DNA from: Ornithomonoglobus_A sp045537455
GTDB taxonomy: Bacteria > Bacillota > Clostridia > UBA1381
Direction: 5' to 3'
Assembly: GCA_045537455.1 (NCBI GenBank)
Contig: JAZSPM010000200.1
Span: forward strand, 1 to 33,810
DNA length: 33,810 nucleotides
Shown here: positions 7,095 to 15,748 of the stretch, in pieces
Layout of the letters: each line of letters begins with the position of its first letter
How positions within the stretch are numbered: the first letter of the stretch is position 1
Position numbers and translations under genes: made by a program
The notes under the pieces: generated by a model
Seen by the model: only the letters and a program-made list of their open reading frames with translations
Databases searched by the model: none
Told to the model about the DNA's origin: nothing

Positions 7095-7513
7095 TAAGGG
7101 GACTGGCTGTCCCCTTACCAACCTCTGCTATTTGGTGTAGATAAAATCTCGAAAGCAATTCATATCTATATTCCAATCTGGGGCACACCTTACGTGCCAA
7201 AAAAACAGATTGTCATATACATATGAAATGCTTTCTCGATTTCTCGCACAGAGCAAACAGACACGTTTTTGTCCGTTCATAGGCAGTGAATGATAAGAGC
7301 TTTTATGTATTGAGAACTAAATTTTTTCGGACGAGGCTTGTCGCCATAGGCGGTGCCGAAGTACGCAAATTTAGTGAACAATATATAATTGCTCTTAGAA
7401 TGAGCGTTAATGCTCCACCAAAAAAGCAGGGGTGCAGGCAAACAACGCATCAGCGTTGTAGCATAGCAAACTGCAAGTTTGCGTAGCGTTGCAAAGACGG
7501 CGATTGAGTCCCC
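7095..7513 (+). repeat. Dispersed structured repeat, copy B (full-length, MITE-like)
   Basis: About 420 bp filling the gap between murJ and the polymerase gene. The left end TAAGGGGAC..GTCCCCTTA (7095-7117) is followed by CCTCTGCTATTTGGTGTAG; the right end, reverse-complemented, reads GGGGACTCAATCGCCGTC..., then CCCCTGCTTTTTTGGTG, so the termini are inverted repeats. Inside are a long hairpin (about 7144-7242, tip GGCACACCTTACGTGCC) and a second nested hairpin at 7318-7375 (AAATTT/AAATTT ends, CGCC-ATA-GGCG centre). Two short palindromes CAACGC/GCGTTG and GCAAAC/GTTTGC lie near the right end. Copy C at 33469 is the same element in the same orientation. ORFs inside it look spurious. Confidence 0.87.
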
Positions 7514-7529
7514 GCATATAAACAATAAT

Positions 7530-9059
7530 TTATCTCCTTTTTAATATCGCTTTTACTTCTTCAATTCCCATAACAAGCACACATACTCCGTAAACGATTA
7601 CACCTGCAATTCCGCAAGCTCCGCACACGATTATCTGGCTTATAAATCCGCCATCGGGATTATATAAAAACCGATAAAGTGCAAACACTGCCGCCGCCAT
7701 AACGACCGTGCTTAAAATTATTTTCAGTAAATCAGGAGCATCAGCTTTACTTATCATTCCCGACTGACGCTTTGCAATGCACAGTGCATTCAGTACCGCA
7801 TTAAATATGCTTCCGCCTGCTGCCGCAAGAGCAAGTCCCTGAGTTTTGAATATTCCGAACAGCACGTATGCCGCAACTACATTGAACACCATACTCAGGA
7901 TTGAGTTCCTCATAGGAGTCTTACTGTCACTTATCGAGAAGAAATATTTTGAAAGAATCTCGTTAACCGCAAGCCCAAGCATTCCTATACTGTAGCATGA
8001 CAGAACGCTTGCAATAACTCTTGCACTTTCCGCAGTCATTTCACCTCTGCGGTAGATTATATTTGTTATCGGGTTTGATAAAATTATCATTCCTGCCATT
8101 AACGGAAGTATTACTATAAATATAGCCCTTATTGAAATTCTTATCAGATTTTTCGCTTCGTCCGTATCGTCTGAAGCATTCGCCTGTGAAAGCTTCGGGA
8201 ATATCAGATTTGTTACCACAAACGAAAATACTCCCGTTACTATGATGTACAGTCTGTTTGCCAGCTCAAGTGACGAGTATGCTCCGTCAATCCCTGACGC
8301 AAGACGTGAATTTACCACACTGTACAACGGCTGTACCCATGTGCTTATAAGCATAGGTCCTGCCAGAAGAAGTGCGTTCTTTATGTTTTTGTCCTTTAAT
8401 CTGAAATCAAGTCTGAATTTATATTTAAACTTAATCAGTGACGGCACCTGCACAAGCACTTGTAGGCTCCATGCAACAACCATCGTAACCGCCAGCCCCG
8501 TAACTCCGTATTTTTTTCCAAAAATCACGAAATACAAGATTATTGCCGCGTTTGATACGAGGCTTATAATCGACGGGATATTATATTCGCCCATCGACTG
8601 CAAAAATCCGACAAACGAGAACGCAAAGCCCGTAAAAATTATCATCGGGAACATGATAAACGTAAGCCTTACCGTTAAATCATGCTTGTCACCCGTATAA
8701 TTAGGTGCCATGAAGTTTACTACCTGCTCCGAGAATATCATGCCAAGCACCGCAATCGCAACTGCCGCAAGGAACACCATTGTCACAAATTTATTGACAA
8801 ACTCCATTGCTTCCTTTTTGCCCTGCTTTGTCATTATGTTACTGAAAACAGGAATGAATGTAGCTGAAATAACTCCGCCTATGACCACGTCAAAAAGCGT
8901 TGTGGGTGCTTTTGATGCCGCCATGAACGCATCAGCCTCCATGCCCGTTCCGAAAAACGCCGCAATCAGCGAATCACGTACAAGCCCCAAAGCCTTTGCA
9001 AGAAGCGTCGCCGCAGCCATAAATACTGCAGTCTTTAACAGCTTTTTTCCGTTACTCAA
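7530..9059 (-). CDS. murJ: MurJ/MviN-family lipid flippase
   Basis: The 509-residue integral membrane protein has the 14-helix MOP exporter layout and the MurJ opening LLAKALGLVRDSLIAAFFGTG, AFMAASKAPTTLFDVVIGGVISATFIPVF. MurJ flips lipid II for peptidoglycan; members inside polysaccharide operons may instead flip the undecaprenyl-linked glycan made by their neighbours. Start TTG at 9059 overlaps the upstream stop (TTGA), with AGGAAG about ten bases ahead, so it is coupled to the glycosyltransferase-CsaB fusion. Whether this is the housekeeping copy or a dedicated flippase cannot be told from this window. Confidence 0.9.
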   Translation of the reverse strand: MSNGKKLLKTAVFMAAATLLAKALGLVRDSLIAAFFGTGMEADAFMAASKAPTTLFDVVIGGVISATFIPVFSNIMTKQGKKEAMEFVNKFVTMVFLAAVAIAVLGMIFSEQVVNFMAPNYTGDKHDLTVRLTFIMFPMIIFTGFAFSFVGFLQSMGEYNIPSIISLVSNAAIILYFVIFGKKYGVTGLAVTMVVAWSLQVLVQVPSLIKFKYKFRLDFRLKDKNIKNALLLAGPMLISTWVQPLYSVVNSRLASGIDGAYSSLELANRLYIIVTGVFSFVVTNLIFPKLSQANASDDTDEAKNLIRISIRAIFIVILPLMAGMIILSNPITNIIYRRGEMTAESARVIASVLSCYSIGMLGLAVNEILSKYFFSISDSKTPMRNSILSMVFNVVAAYVLFGIFKTQGLALAAAGGSIFNAVLNALCIAKRQSGMISKADAPDLLKIILSTVVMAAAVFALYRFLYNPDGGFISQIIVCGACGIAGVIVYGVCVLVMGIEEVKAILKRR

Positions 9060-11287
9060 ATATCAACACTTCCTTTTTCGTAAAGCTCAACCGCAAGCTC
9101 TGCATTCTTTTCTGCAAGAGCCTTTAATCCTGTGTAGCTTCTCTTGAGGTTGTCTTTTATAACAACATAATCTCTTATTGTTTCTTCAAGCATTGTAAAC
9201 AGCTTTTCCTCTGTAAGCTCCTCAACCTTAATCATTCTGTCCTGACCGATGTTGTTCATAAAGCTGCTGATTTTCGGGTCGTATACAAGACCTATCATCG
9301 GGACGTCGCTGATTGCCGCATACATAAGCATATGAAGTCTCATTCCTATGCAGAAATCCATACATCCCACAACGGAAAGCATATCGTTTACCGCCTGATG
9401 ATTTTCCACTATCGAAGCCTTTTCCTTCATTTTGCTCATAATGCTCTTTGAAATTGACAAGTCCTTTGATGCCTGCATCGGTAAAAATACAGGATACAGT
9501 CCGTATTCTGCAGAAGCTCTGTCGCATACCCTTGCGATAATATTTTCAAAGTCGCTTCCCAATGTACTCCATCTTCTTACCGAAATTCCCATAATACGCT
9601 TACCCTCAGCCTTAGCCTCACGGAGAATATATTTTCCGATTGAGCTGTCGGGTATATCAAGAGTCAATGCAGGGTCTGCCGTAAGAAGAGTTACAGGTTC
9701 TGTTACACCGATTGTCTTTAGAGTTTCTTCACTTTCTTTATCTCTTAATGTTATTAAATCAACAGTATTTAAAATACTTTTTGTAAACTGAATGTTTGAT
9801 TCTTTCTTAAGCGGCCCGATTCCGTTTGAATAAAGCATAACCTTCAAGCCGTTTTTCTTTGCCATCTTTATTATTGAAAGATAATACCACAGCGATTTTG
9901 TACTTGTTCTGTCCTGAATAAGCGTTCCGCCGCCCGAAATCAGCATATCTGCTTTTTTCATATGCTTCCACAGGCTGAATATTGAATATCTGTTTATTGA
10001 TTTTACCTTGTAATTTCTGAACGTTTCTTTTGGATTTGCACTAAGCACCACAATATTCGGGCTTTCCTTATGCTTCTTTAAATCATCTATGATTGATTTT
10101 AAAAGTGCATCGTCACCGCTGTTACGGAAGCCGTAATAGCCTGAAATAAGTATTTCATCCTGCTTTGACAATGCCCAGTCATAGACCTTTATGCTATCGT
10201 CCGCCATTCTTGAAACACTGTATTCTTTCTTTATAAGCTCTCTGCCGTATACTCCGAGTGCTTTTTGCTCAGAAGGCGTCATTGCAAAGAACTTTAATGT
10301 ATCCTCAAGCAAAAGCTTTGTTGACGGCATAACGCAGCCTCTGCAGCAGAAATTTGTATCTATTCCTACCTGTAGCTTACTTTCGTCAAACAAGCCGATG
10401 TATCCCTCATTACCTGCAATTATAACAGGCTTTTGTGCCGCCATTGCCTCTAATGCCGCACGGCTTACGCCCACAAACAGCTTTGCAAGTGCGGCTAATT
10501 TATTAATATCCGTTCTTGCACCCGTAAGAGTTATACACTCATAGCCCAACTGCTTGTTTACCTTTTCCGCCTGAGCCTTTACATTTTCAAAATCGTCACC
10601 TGCTCCGACAACAACAAGACGAAGCTTATCCACTGCCTTTGCAATATCAGGTACTGCCTGAATATACTGCTTTGCCGCAAGGCTTCTTGATTCATCAAGA
10701 CGGCTTACGTATACGATAATATTTTCGTCAGGCTTTATATTAAACTCTGCCCTGACATCCGATGTGTCTGTATCAGGTGAGAATTTTTCTGTGTCTATTC
10801 CGTTTATTGTAACTCTTATATCTCCTGCAGGGATTTTGTAGTTATCCATCAGATATGTTTTTATATCCTCAGATACTGCTACAACCTTTTCACCCCAGTC
10901 TGTTATATATTTAAGACCGTATTTTGTTGTGAATACCCAATGAGCAGACGTTACAAACGGGAACTTCATACGCTTATGAAGCTTTCCCAATATAAATGAC
11001 GGGATTCTCGCATGAGAGTGTACCATGTCAATATTTTCATTTTTAATTATTTCGGCAAGAAGCTTTGCCGAGCGAATCATATTAAGAGGATTCTTATTTT
11101 TCAGCGGTACATTAAAATGCTTTATTCCTGCTGCCTCGATTTCTTTAACGTAAACTCCTCCGTTTGATGCAACAAAAACATTGAAGCCCTTTCTTTTAAG
11201 CTCCTTTGCAAGCTCCACCACGTGAGTTTCTGCTCCTCCGATATTAAGTTGCATCAATGCAAGTAAAATATTAGCGTTTTTCTTCAA
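9056..11287 (-). CDS. csaB: Fusion of family 4 glycosyltransferase and CsaB polysaccharide pyruvyl transferase
   Basis: The 743-residue protein is a two-domain fusion. Residues 1-375 are a GT4 glycosyltransferase (MQLNIGGAETHVVELAKEL; VHSHARIPS; YVSRLDESRSLAAKQYIQA; the E-x7-E region at about 272-288). Residues 378-743 are CsaB-like: ILISGYYGFRNSGDDALL at 379-396, SGGGTLIQD at 451-459 and CIGMRLHMLMYA at 646-657. CsaB moves pyruvate from PEP onto ManNAc of the secondary cell-wall polymer as a ketal; this group anchors SLH-domain proteins. The fusion would couple sugar addition with pyruvylation. TTG start at 11287 follows GGAGG; it is the first gene of the operon with its own promoter. An SLH protein is encoded 5 kb away. 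Confidence 0.9.
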   Translation of the reverse strand: MKKNANILLALMQLNIGGAETHVVELAKELKRKGFNVFVASNGGVYVKEIEAAGIKHFNVPLKNKNPLNMIRSAKLLAEIIKNENIDMVHSHARIPSFILGKLHKRMKFPFVTSAHWVFTTKYGLKYITDWGEKVVAVSEDIKTYLMDNYKIPAGDIRVTINGIDTEKFSPDTDTSDVRAEFNIKPDENIIVYVSRLDESRSLAAKQYIQAVPDIAKAVDKLRLVVVGAGDDFENVKAQAEKVNKQLGYECITLTGARTDINKLAALAKLFVGVSRAALEAMAAQKPVIIAGNEGYIGLFDESKLQVGIDTNFCCRGCVMPSTKLLLEDTLKFFAMTPSEQKALGVYGRELIKKEYSVSRMADDSIKVYDWALSKQDEILISGYYGFRNSGDDALLKSIIDDLKKHKESPNIVVLSANPKETFRNYKVKSINRYSIFSLWKHMKKADMLISGGGTLIQDRTSTKSLWYYLSIIKMAKKNGLKVMLYSNGIGPLKKESNIQFTKSILNTVDLITLRDKESEETLKTIGVTEPVTLLTADPALTLDIPDSSIGKYILREAKAEGKRIMGISVRRWSTLGSDFENIIARVCDRASAEYGLYPVFLPMQASKDLSISKSIMSKMKEKASIVENHQAVNDMLSVVGCMDFCIGMRLHMLMYAAISDVPMIGLVYDPKISSFMNNIGQDRMIKVEELTEEKLFTMLEETIRDYVVIKDNLKRSYTGLKALAEKNAELAVELYEKGSVDI

Positions 11288-11368
11288 AATATAATTCCTC
11301 CAATCTCCGCTATTACTCCATTATAATTTATATTTTTATTATAAGGCAAATCACCTGAATTGTACATG

Positions 11369-11397
11369 ATTATAACACAAATGACTTATAATTGTAA
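11369..11397 (-). promoter_or_regulatory. Promoter of the polysaccharide operon
   Basis: On the minus strand TTACAA (11392-11397) and TATAAT (11369-11374) are 17 bases apart, about 80 bases upstream of the TTG start of the csaB fusion. Other TATAAT-like words nearby (about 11325-11345) could be alternatives. Confidence 0.55.
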
Positions 11398-11457
11398 TAA
11401 ACAAAAATATTTTAAGTAACAATCTCGTTACAAAATTATATATAATTAAAAAAAGAT

Positions 11458-11486
11458 TTGACATAATAACAATTTTTGTATATAAT
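11458..11486 (+). promoter_or_regulatory. Strong sigma-70 promoter for the transporter operon
   Basis: Consensus TTGACA (11458-11463), 17-base spacer, consensus TATAAT (11481-11486). The NSS transporter gene starts 50 bases downstream. It is divergent from the polysaccharide operon promoter. Confidence 0.85.
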
Positions 11487-11535
11487 AATAGATATATGAT
11501 TTCTACTATATAATTAAAGAAAGGACTTAAATTTT

Positions 11536-12897
11536 ATGGAAAACAAAAAAAGAGGTTCGTTCTCTGGCGGCTTCGGATTTGTTCTTGCGGCGGCAGGCTC
11601 GGCTGTCGGATTGGGTAATATCTGGAGATTCCCGTATCTGGCGGCAAAATATGGTGGAGGCATATTCCTACTTGTTTATATTTTGCTCGTTATCACATTA
11701 GGTTATACACTTATGATTGCAGAGAACGCAATCGGAAGACGTACAGGCAAGGGTGCTCTTAACGCTTTTGCGGAGCTTAGCAAAAAATGGGGCTGGCTTG
11801 GACTTCTTGCAACACTTGTTCCGTGTATCATCCTTCCTTACTACAACGTAATCGGCGGATGGGTTATCAAATACTTTATTGCATATCTTGATGCTCAAGC
11901 AGCAGCAGTTGCAGGTGAAACATACTTTACCGATATGCTTGCTTCACCGGGAACATTGATTCTGTTCCAGGCAATATTTACAGGTATAACAATGGCAATT
12001 CTGTTAAACGGTGTTGAAAAGGGCGTTGAAAAAACAAGTGCTGTTCTTATGCCGATGCTTATAGTTCTTGCAATCGTCATTGCAATTTATTCAATTTCAC
12101 GTCCGGGTGCAATAGAGGGCGTTAAGTATTTGTTTATACCTAAATTTGAAAACTTTACAATAAACAGTGTGCTTGCAGCATTGGGACAGATGTTCTATTC
12201 ACTGTCGCTTGCAATGGGTATCATGATAACCTACGGCTCATATCTGCCAAAGGATGCAGACCTTAACAAGAGTGTAGGTCAGATTGAAATTTGCGATACT
12301 ATCGTTGCTATCCTTGCAGGAGCAATGATTATCCCTGCTGTATTTGCTTTCTCAGGCGGTGACGAATCGGCTCTTGGTGCAGGACCGGGCTTGATGTTTG
12401 TAACACTTCCTAAGGTATTCAACAGCATGGGTATGGCAAATATAATCGGAGGACTATTCTTCTTCCTTGTGTTTGCAGCAGCTCTTACTTCTTCGATATC
12501 AATTATGGAGACAATAGTTGCCAGTGTATGCGACCACTTCAAAATAGGACGTACAAGGTCGGTTATTATTGTAGCAGGAATGTCATTTCTTATAAGCTTA
12601 CTTCCTGCACTTGGCTATAACGTGCTTTCAGGTGTACGCTTCTTCGGAAAATTTGATATACTTGACTTTATGGACTTTATAACAAACTCAGTCCTGATGC
12701 CTGTTTGTGCATTGCTTACCTGCTTGTTTGTATCAGTAGGTATTGGTGTAAAGGTTATCGGCGACGAGGTTCTTTCATCAGGAAAATTCGGCAGACAGAA
12801 GCTTTTCAATGTTATGATAAAGTTTATAGCACCGATTTTGCTTATAGCTATTCTTGTTAGCTCACTACTGAATTCATTAGGAATAATCAGTCTGTAA
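11536..12897 (+). CDS. Sodium-dependent transporter, NSS/SNF family
   Basis: The 453-residue membrane protein opens with GGFGFVLAAAGSAVGLGNIWRFPYLAAKYGGG, the TM1 unwound region that forms the Na+ and substrate site in the LeuT/MhsT fold, and has about 11-12 helices. It should import an amino acid or related amine with Na+. RBS GAAAGGA is seven bases before the ATG. It is the first gene of an operon with a full polar amino-acid ABC importer starting 24 bases after its stop, which strengthens an amino-acid substrate. Exact substrate unknown. Confidence 0.92.
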   Translation: MENKKRGSFSGGFGFVLAAAGSAVGLGNIWRFPYLAAKYGGGIFLLVYILLVITLGYTLMIAENAIGRRTGKGALNAFAELSKKWGWLGLLATLVPCIILPYYNVIGGWVIKYFIAYLDAQAAAVAGETYFTDMLASPGTLILFQAIFTGITMAILLNGVEKGVEKTSAVLMPMLIVLAIVIAIYSISRPGAIEGVKYLFIPKFENFTINSVLAALGQMFYSLSLAMGIMITYGSYLPKDADLNKSVGQIEICDTIVAILAGAMIIPAVFAFSGGDESALGAGPGLMFVTLPKVFNSMGMANIIGGLFFFLVFAAALTSSISIMETIVASVCDHFKIGRTRSVIIVAGMSFLISLLPALGYNVLSGVRFFGKFDILDFMDFITNSVLMPVCALLTCLFVSVGIGVKVIGDEVLSSGKFGRQKLFNVMIKFIAPILLIAILVSSLLNSLGIISL

Positions 12898-12921
12898 AAT
12901 ATCTAAAAGGAGTTGATTGGA

Positions 12922-13611
12922 ATGCCATCATGGCTTTCTGACTTTATAATGAATCTGAATGCTACATTTGTTGTAGAGGGACGCTGGCGTTGGTTTGCAA
13001 GCGGTCTCGGATTCACATTGCTTATCTCACTGTTTGCGGTACTGCTCGGTCTTGTACTCGGCGTGCTTGCGGCATTGGGTAAGCTTTCAAAATTCAAGCC
13101 TATCAAGGCGATTGCAGGTATATACGTAGATATAATAAGAGGAACACCTACAATGGTGCAGATTCTTATTATATACTACATAATATTCCAGAGTATAAAC
13201 ATCGAAAAATGGATTGTCGGAGTAATTGCTTTCGGAATCAACAGCGGTGCATATATTGCTGAGATTGTAAGAGGCGGCATACTGTCCGTAAACATCGGAC
13301 AAACCGAAGCAGGACGCTCACTTGGTCTTACTCAGTCACAGACAATGCGTAGTATAATAATGCCTCAGGCTATGAAGAATATTCTTCCTGCACTGGGTAA
13401 TGAATTTGTTGTTCTTATAAAAGAAACGGCTGTTATCGGAATGGTTGCCAACATCGATCTTGTCGGTGCCGCAAAAAAGGTTCAGAGCCTTACCTACGAC
13501 TTTGCCGTTCCGCTTATATCAATCGCTGTAATTTACTATGTGGTAATTAAAATTATAAGCGTATTCCTGAACAAGCTTGAAGAACATATGCGTAAATCAG
13601 ACAGGCGTTAA
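12922..13611 (+). CDS. Polar amino-acid ABC transporter, permease
   Basis: The 229-residue permease of the His/Glu/Gln/Arg/opine family has WRWFASGLGFTLLISLFAVLLG at the N-terminus, the EIVRGGILSVNIGQTEAGRSLGLTQSQTMRSIIMPQA coupling (EAA) loop, here cited only by its ends, and five membrane helices. It forms the membrane channel, probably as a homodimer because no second permease gene is present. I start it at ATG 12922, with AAAAGGAG nine bases before, rather than at the TTG at 12913. The ATPase gene starts 13 bases after its stop. Confidence 0.92.
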   Translation: MPSWLSDFIMNLNATFVVEGRWRWFASGLGFTLLISLFAVLLGLVLGVLAALGKLSKFKPIKAIAGIYVDIIRGTPTMVQILIIYYIIFQSINIEKWIVGVIAFGINSGAYIAEIVRGGILSVNIGQTEAGRSLGLTQSQTMRSIIMPQAMKNILPALGNEFVVLIKETAVIGMVANIDLVGAAKKVQSLTYDFAVPLISIAVIYYVVIKIISVFLNKLEEHMRKSDRR

Positions 13612-13624
13612 GGAGGGAATTACC

Positions 13625-14347
13625 GTGATTGAAGTTAAAGATTTAAAAAAGAGCTTTGGTAAGCTTGAGGTTCTTAAAGGAATTGACAAAAAAATTGAAC
13701 AGGGTGAGAAGGTTGTTATAATCGGCCCGTCGGGAAGCGGAAAATCTACGTTTCTGAGATGCCTGAACCTTCTTGAAGAGCCTACAAGCGGAGATATATT
13801 CATCAATAACGAACGTATCACCGACAAAAAAATAAATATAAATACCGTCCGTGAAAAAATGGGTATGGTATTCCAGCAGTTCAATCTGTTTCCGCACCTG
13901 AGCGTGCTTGATAACATCACTCTTGCACCGATTAAGGTAAAGAAGCTTTCAAAGGAAGCTGCCGAAGCAAAGGCAAGAGAGCTTTTAAAGCGAGTAGGTC
14001 TTGAGGACAAGGCAGACAACTATCCCGCACAGCTTTCGGGCGGTCAGCAGCAGAGAATTGCAATCGCAAGAGCACTTGCCATGGAGCCTGAGATAATGCT
14101 CTTTGACGAGCCAACCTCAGCACTTGACCCTGAAATGGTCGGCGAGGTTCTTGCCGTTATGAAAGACCTTGCAAACGCAGGTATGACAATGGTGGTTGTA
14201 ACACACGAAATGGGCTTTGCCCGTGAGGTTGCATCACGTGTTATGTTTATGGATGAAGGATATGTTCTTGAGGATGACACTCCTGAAAACGTATTTGACA
14301 ATCCACAAAACGAAAGAACAAAGGAATTTTTAGGTAAAATTCTTTAA
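13625..14347 (+). CDS. Polar amino-acid ABC transporter, ATP-binding protein
   Basis: The 240-residue ATPase has Walker A GPSGSGKST, Q-loop VFQQFNLFPHL, signature LSGGQQQRIAIARAL, Walker B IMLFDEPTSALDPE, and H-loop VVTHEMGFA, i.e. a GlnQ/HisP-type subunit. It drives the permease encoded just upstream. GTG start at 13625 is preceded by AAGGAGGG; the longer reading from 13577 overlaps the permease and has no ribosome site. All catalytic residues are present. Confidence 0.94.
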   Translation: MIEVKDLKKSFGKLEVLKGIDKKIEQGEKVVIIGPSGSGKSTFLRCLNLLEEPTSGDIFINNERITDKKININTVREKMGMVFQQFNLFPHLSVLDNITLAPIKVKKLSKEAAEAKARELLKRVGLEDKADNYPAQLSGGQQQRIAIARALAMEPEIMLFDEPTSALDPEMVGEVLAVMKDLANAGMTMVVVTHEMGFAREVASRVMFMDEGYVLEDDTPENVFDNPQNERTKEFLGKIL

Positions 14348-14401
14348 CAGTGAAAACATTTATGTTTTAAATTATTTTATATAAAAATGGAGGATTTCAA
14401 A

Positions 14402-15178
14402 ATGAAAAAAATCACAAAAATAGTTGCTTTAGCAGCAGCTGCAATCATGAGCATCGCCGCACTTTCAGGCTGCGGCAAGGATTCAAGCAAGCTTATCATG
14501 GGTACAAACGCTGCGTTCCCACCGTTTGAATTCACAACATCACAAGGCCTTGTAGGCGAGTTTGACGGTATCGACGTTGCAATCGCACAGAAGATAGCAG
14601 AAGCTCAGGGCAAGACACTTGAGGTTGCAGACATGGAATTTGACGGTCTTATTGCATCAGTTAAGACAGGTAAGGTTGACATGGCTGTTGCAGGTATGAC
14701 AATCACAGAAGAGAGAAAGCAGAACGTTGATTTCTCAGATCCATATTATGTTGCAACACAGGTTATGATTGTTGGTGCTGACAACGAGGAAATCAAAACT
14801 GCCGAGGATTTAAAGAACGGCAAGAAGGTCGGCGTTGTACTTGGTTACACAGGCGACAATATCGTTACAGAAACACTTCAGATTGCTGAAGAAAACATCG
14901 TAAGAGCAAACAGAGGTATCGACGTTGTTCAGGATGTAAAGAACGGCAAGCTTGACGCAGTTGTTATGGACAGTGCTACAGGTAAGGCACTTGCAGATAA
15001 GAACGGCTTGAAGGTTGTTGAAGACCCTGCTGCATTCGAGAGCGAAGAATACGCTATCGCAGTTAAGAAGGGTAACACAGAGCTTCTTGAAGCTATAAAC
15101 ACAGTTCTTGCTGAAATGGAAGCAAACGGCGAAATCGCTGCTCTTGCTGAAAAGTACGAAGGCGCTGCACAGGAATAA
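14402..15178 (+). CDS. Polar amino-acid ABC transporter, substrate-binding lipoprotein
   Basis: The 258-residue family 3 solute-binding protein has a lipoprotein signal with lipobox LSGC (Cys24), then TNAAFPPFEF, GFDVA-like GIDVAIAQKIAE, FDGLIASVKTGKVDMAVAGMTITEERK and the closing YAIAVKKGN region. It captures an amino acid outside the cell and delivers it to the permease. ATG 14402 follows GGAGG (14389-14393). A gap of 54 bases after the ATPase gene holds a weak hairpin AAAACAT/ATGTTTT. It is the last gene of the operon and is followed by strong terminators. Confidence 0.93.
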   Translation: MKKITKIVALAAAAIMSIAALSGCGKDSSKLIMGTNAAFPPFEFTTSQGLVGEFDGIDVAIAQKIAEAQGKTLEVADMEFDGLIASVKTGKVDMAVAGMTITEERKQNVDFSDPYYVATQVMIVGADNEEIKTAEDLKNGKKVGVVLGYTGDNIVTETLQIAEENIVRANRGIDVVQDVKNGKLDAVVMDSATGKALADKNGLKVVEDPAAFESEEYAIAVKKGNTELLEAINTVLAEMEANGEIAALAEKYEGAAQE

Positions 15179-15184
15179 TAAAAC

Positions 15185-15262
15185 GGGAGGGCGTAGAAAC
15201 CCTCCCCTACACTAAAATTTAATAATTAGTAGGGGCAGGGTTCCATCCCTGCCCGCTTTTTA
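15185..15262. terminator. Double terminator / GTAGGGG-type repeat after the transporter operon
   Basis: First hairpin GGGAGGG (15185-15191) with CCCTCCC (15200-15206). Second hairpin GGGCAGGG (15233-15240) with CCCTGCCC (15247-15254), followed by GCTTTTTATTT. CCCCTAC (15204-15210) can also pair with GTAGGGG (15229-15235), bridging the two. The sequence is homologous to 1683-1718. It separates the operon from a convergent lipoprotein gene. Confidence 0.85.
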
Positions 15263-15263
15263 T

Positions 15264-15587
15264 TTACGGATTGCACCTTCCGCATGGGTCGTAGCCTTGC
15301 GAGATTGCTTCATCACGGGTACATTTCAGTGGTCTTTTGTTTTTCTCTTTCATATCACTGACGCTTGAACATGACGGATAGTGAAATTTCTTTGTGTTTT
15401 TATTTGCAATATATGTAATTTCTTCAGTTTGTTGGGGTTGTGTTGTTTGTTGAGGCTCTTCAGTTTCATATGTTTCTTCTGTTTGTATAGGTTGTTGGTT
15501 TATTTCAGCCTTATCAAGAACTATTTCTGACATTTTACTGCAGCCTGTAAGAACGCATACCAAGAGTAATGCAATTAATTTTTTCAT
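15264..15587 (-). CDS. Lipoprotein with C-terminal Cys-rich, Ada-like zinc-binding module
   Basis: The 107-residue protein has a lipobox (LTGCS, Cys16), a Gln/Thr/Glu-rich linker (about 30-58) and a compact C-terminal module: YIANKNTKKFHYPSC, then MKEKNKRPLKC and GYDPCGRCNP. This H/C pattern with CGRC end is the Ada-type metal-binding motif found at the C-terminus of many clostridial nuclease-like lipoproteins. Here it stands alone, without a nuclease domain. Good AAAGGAG ribosome site before ATG 15587. Function unknown; it may bind zinc at the cell surface. Confidence 0.75.
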   Translation of the reverse strand: MKKLIALLLVCVLTGCSKMSEIVLDKAEINQQPIQTEETYETEEPQQTTQPQQTEEITYIANKNTKKFHYPSCSSVSDMKEKNKRPLKCTRDEAISQGYDPCGRCNP

Positions 15588-15748
15588 GATTTTTCTCCTT
15601 TTTTGTAAATTAATATATACGCATTATATTTGCAAATTAAAAAATGCGCCTACCGAAGTTAAATGACGATAAGGAAGAAAGGTAAAAATGTGTTATGCAG
15701 CCGGATTGATACGATATTGTAGAAATTTAAAATTTGGAGGATTTTACA

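Noticed and set aside
7095..7513. CRISPR array
   Set aside because: The repeats are few, long and not regularly spaced, and no cas genes are present; they are dispersed hairpin elements.
7277..7525. 82-codon minus-strand ORF and plus-strand ORF 7286-7486
   Set aside because: Both lie wholly in repeat copy B, have no ribosome site, and their sequence follows the palindromes of the repeat (the same pseudo-peptide recurs in copy C).
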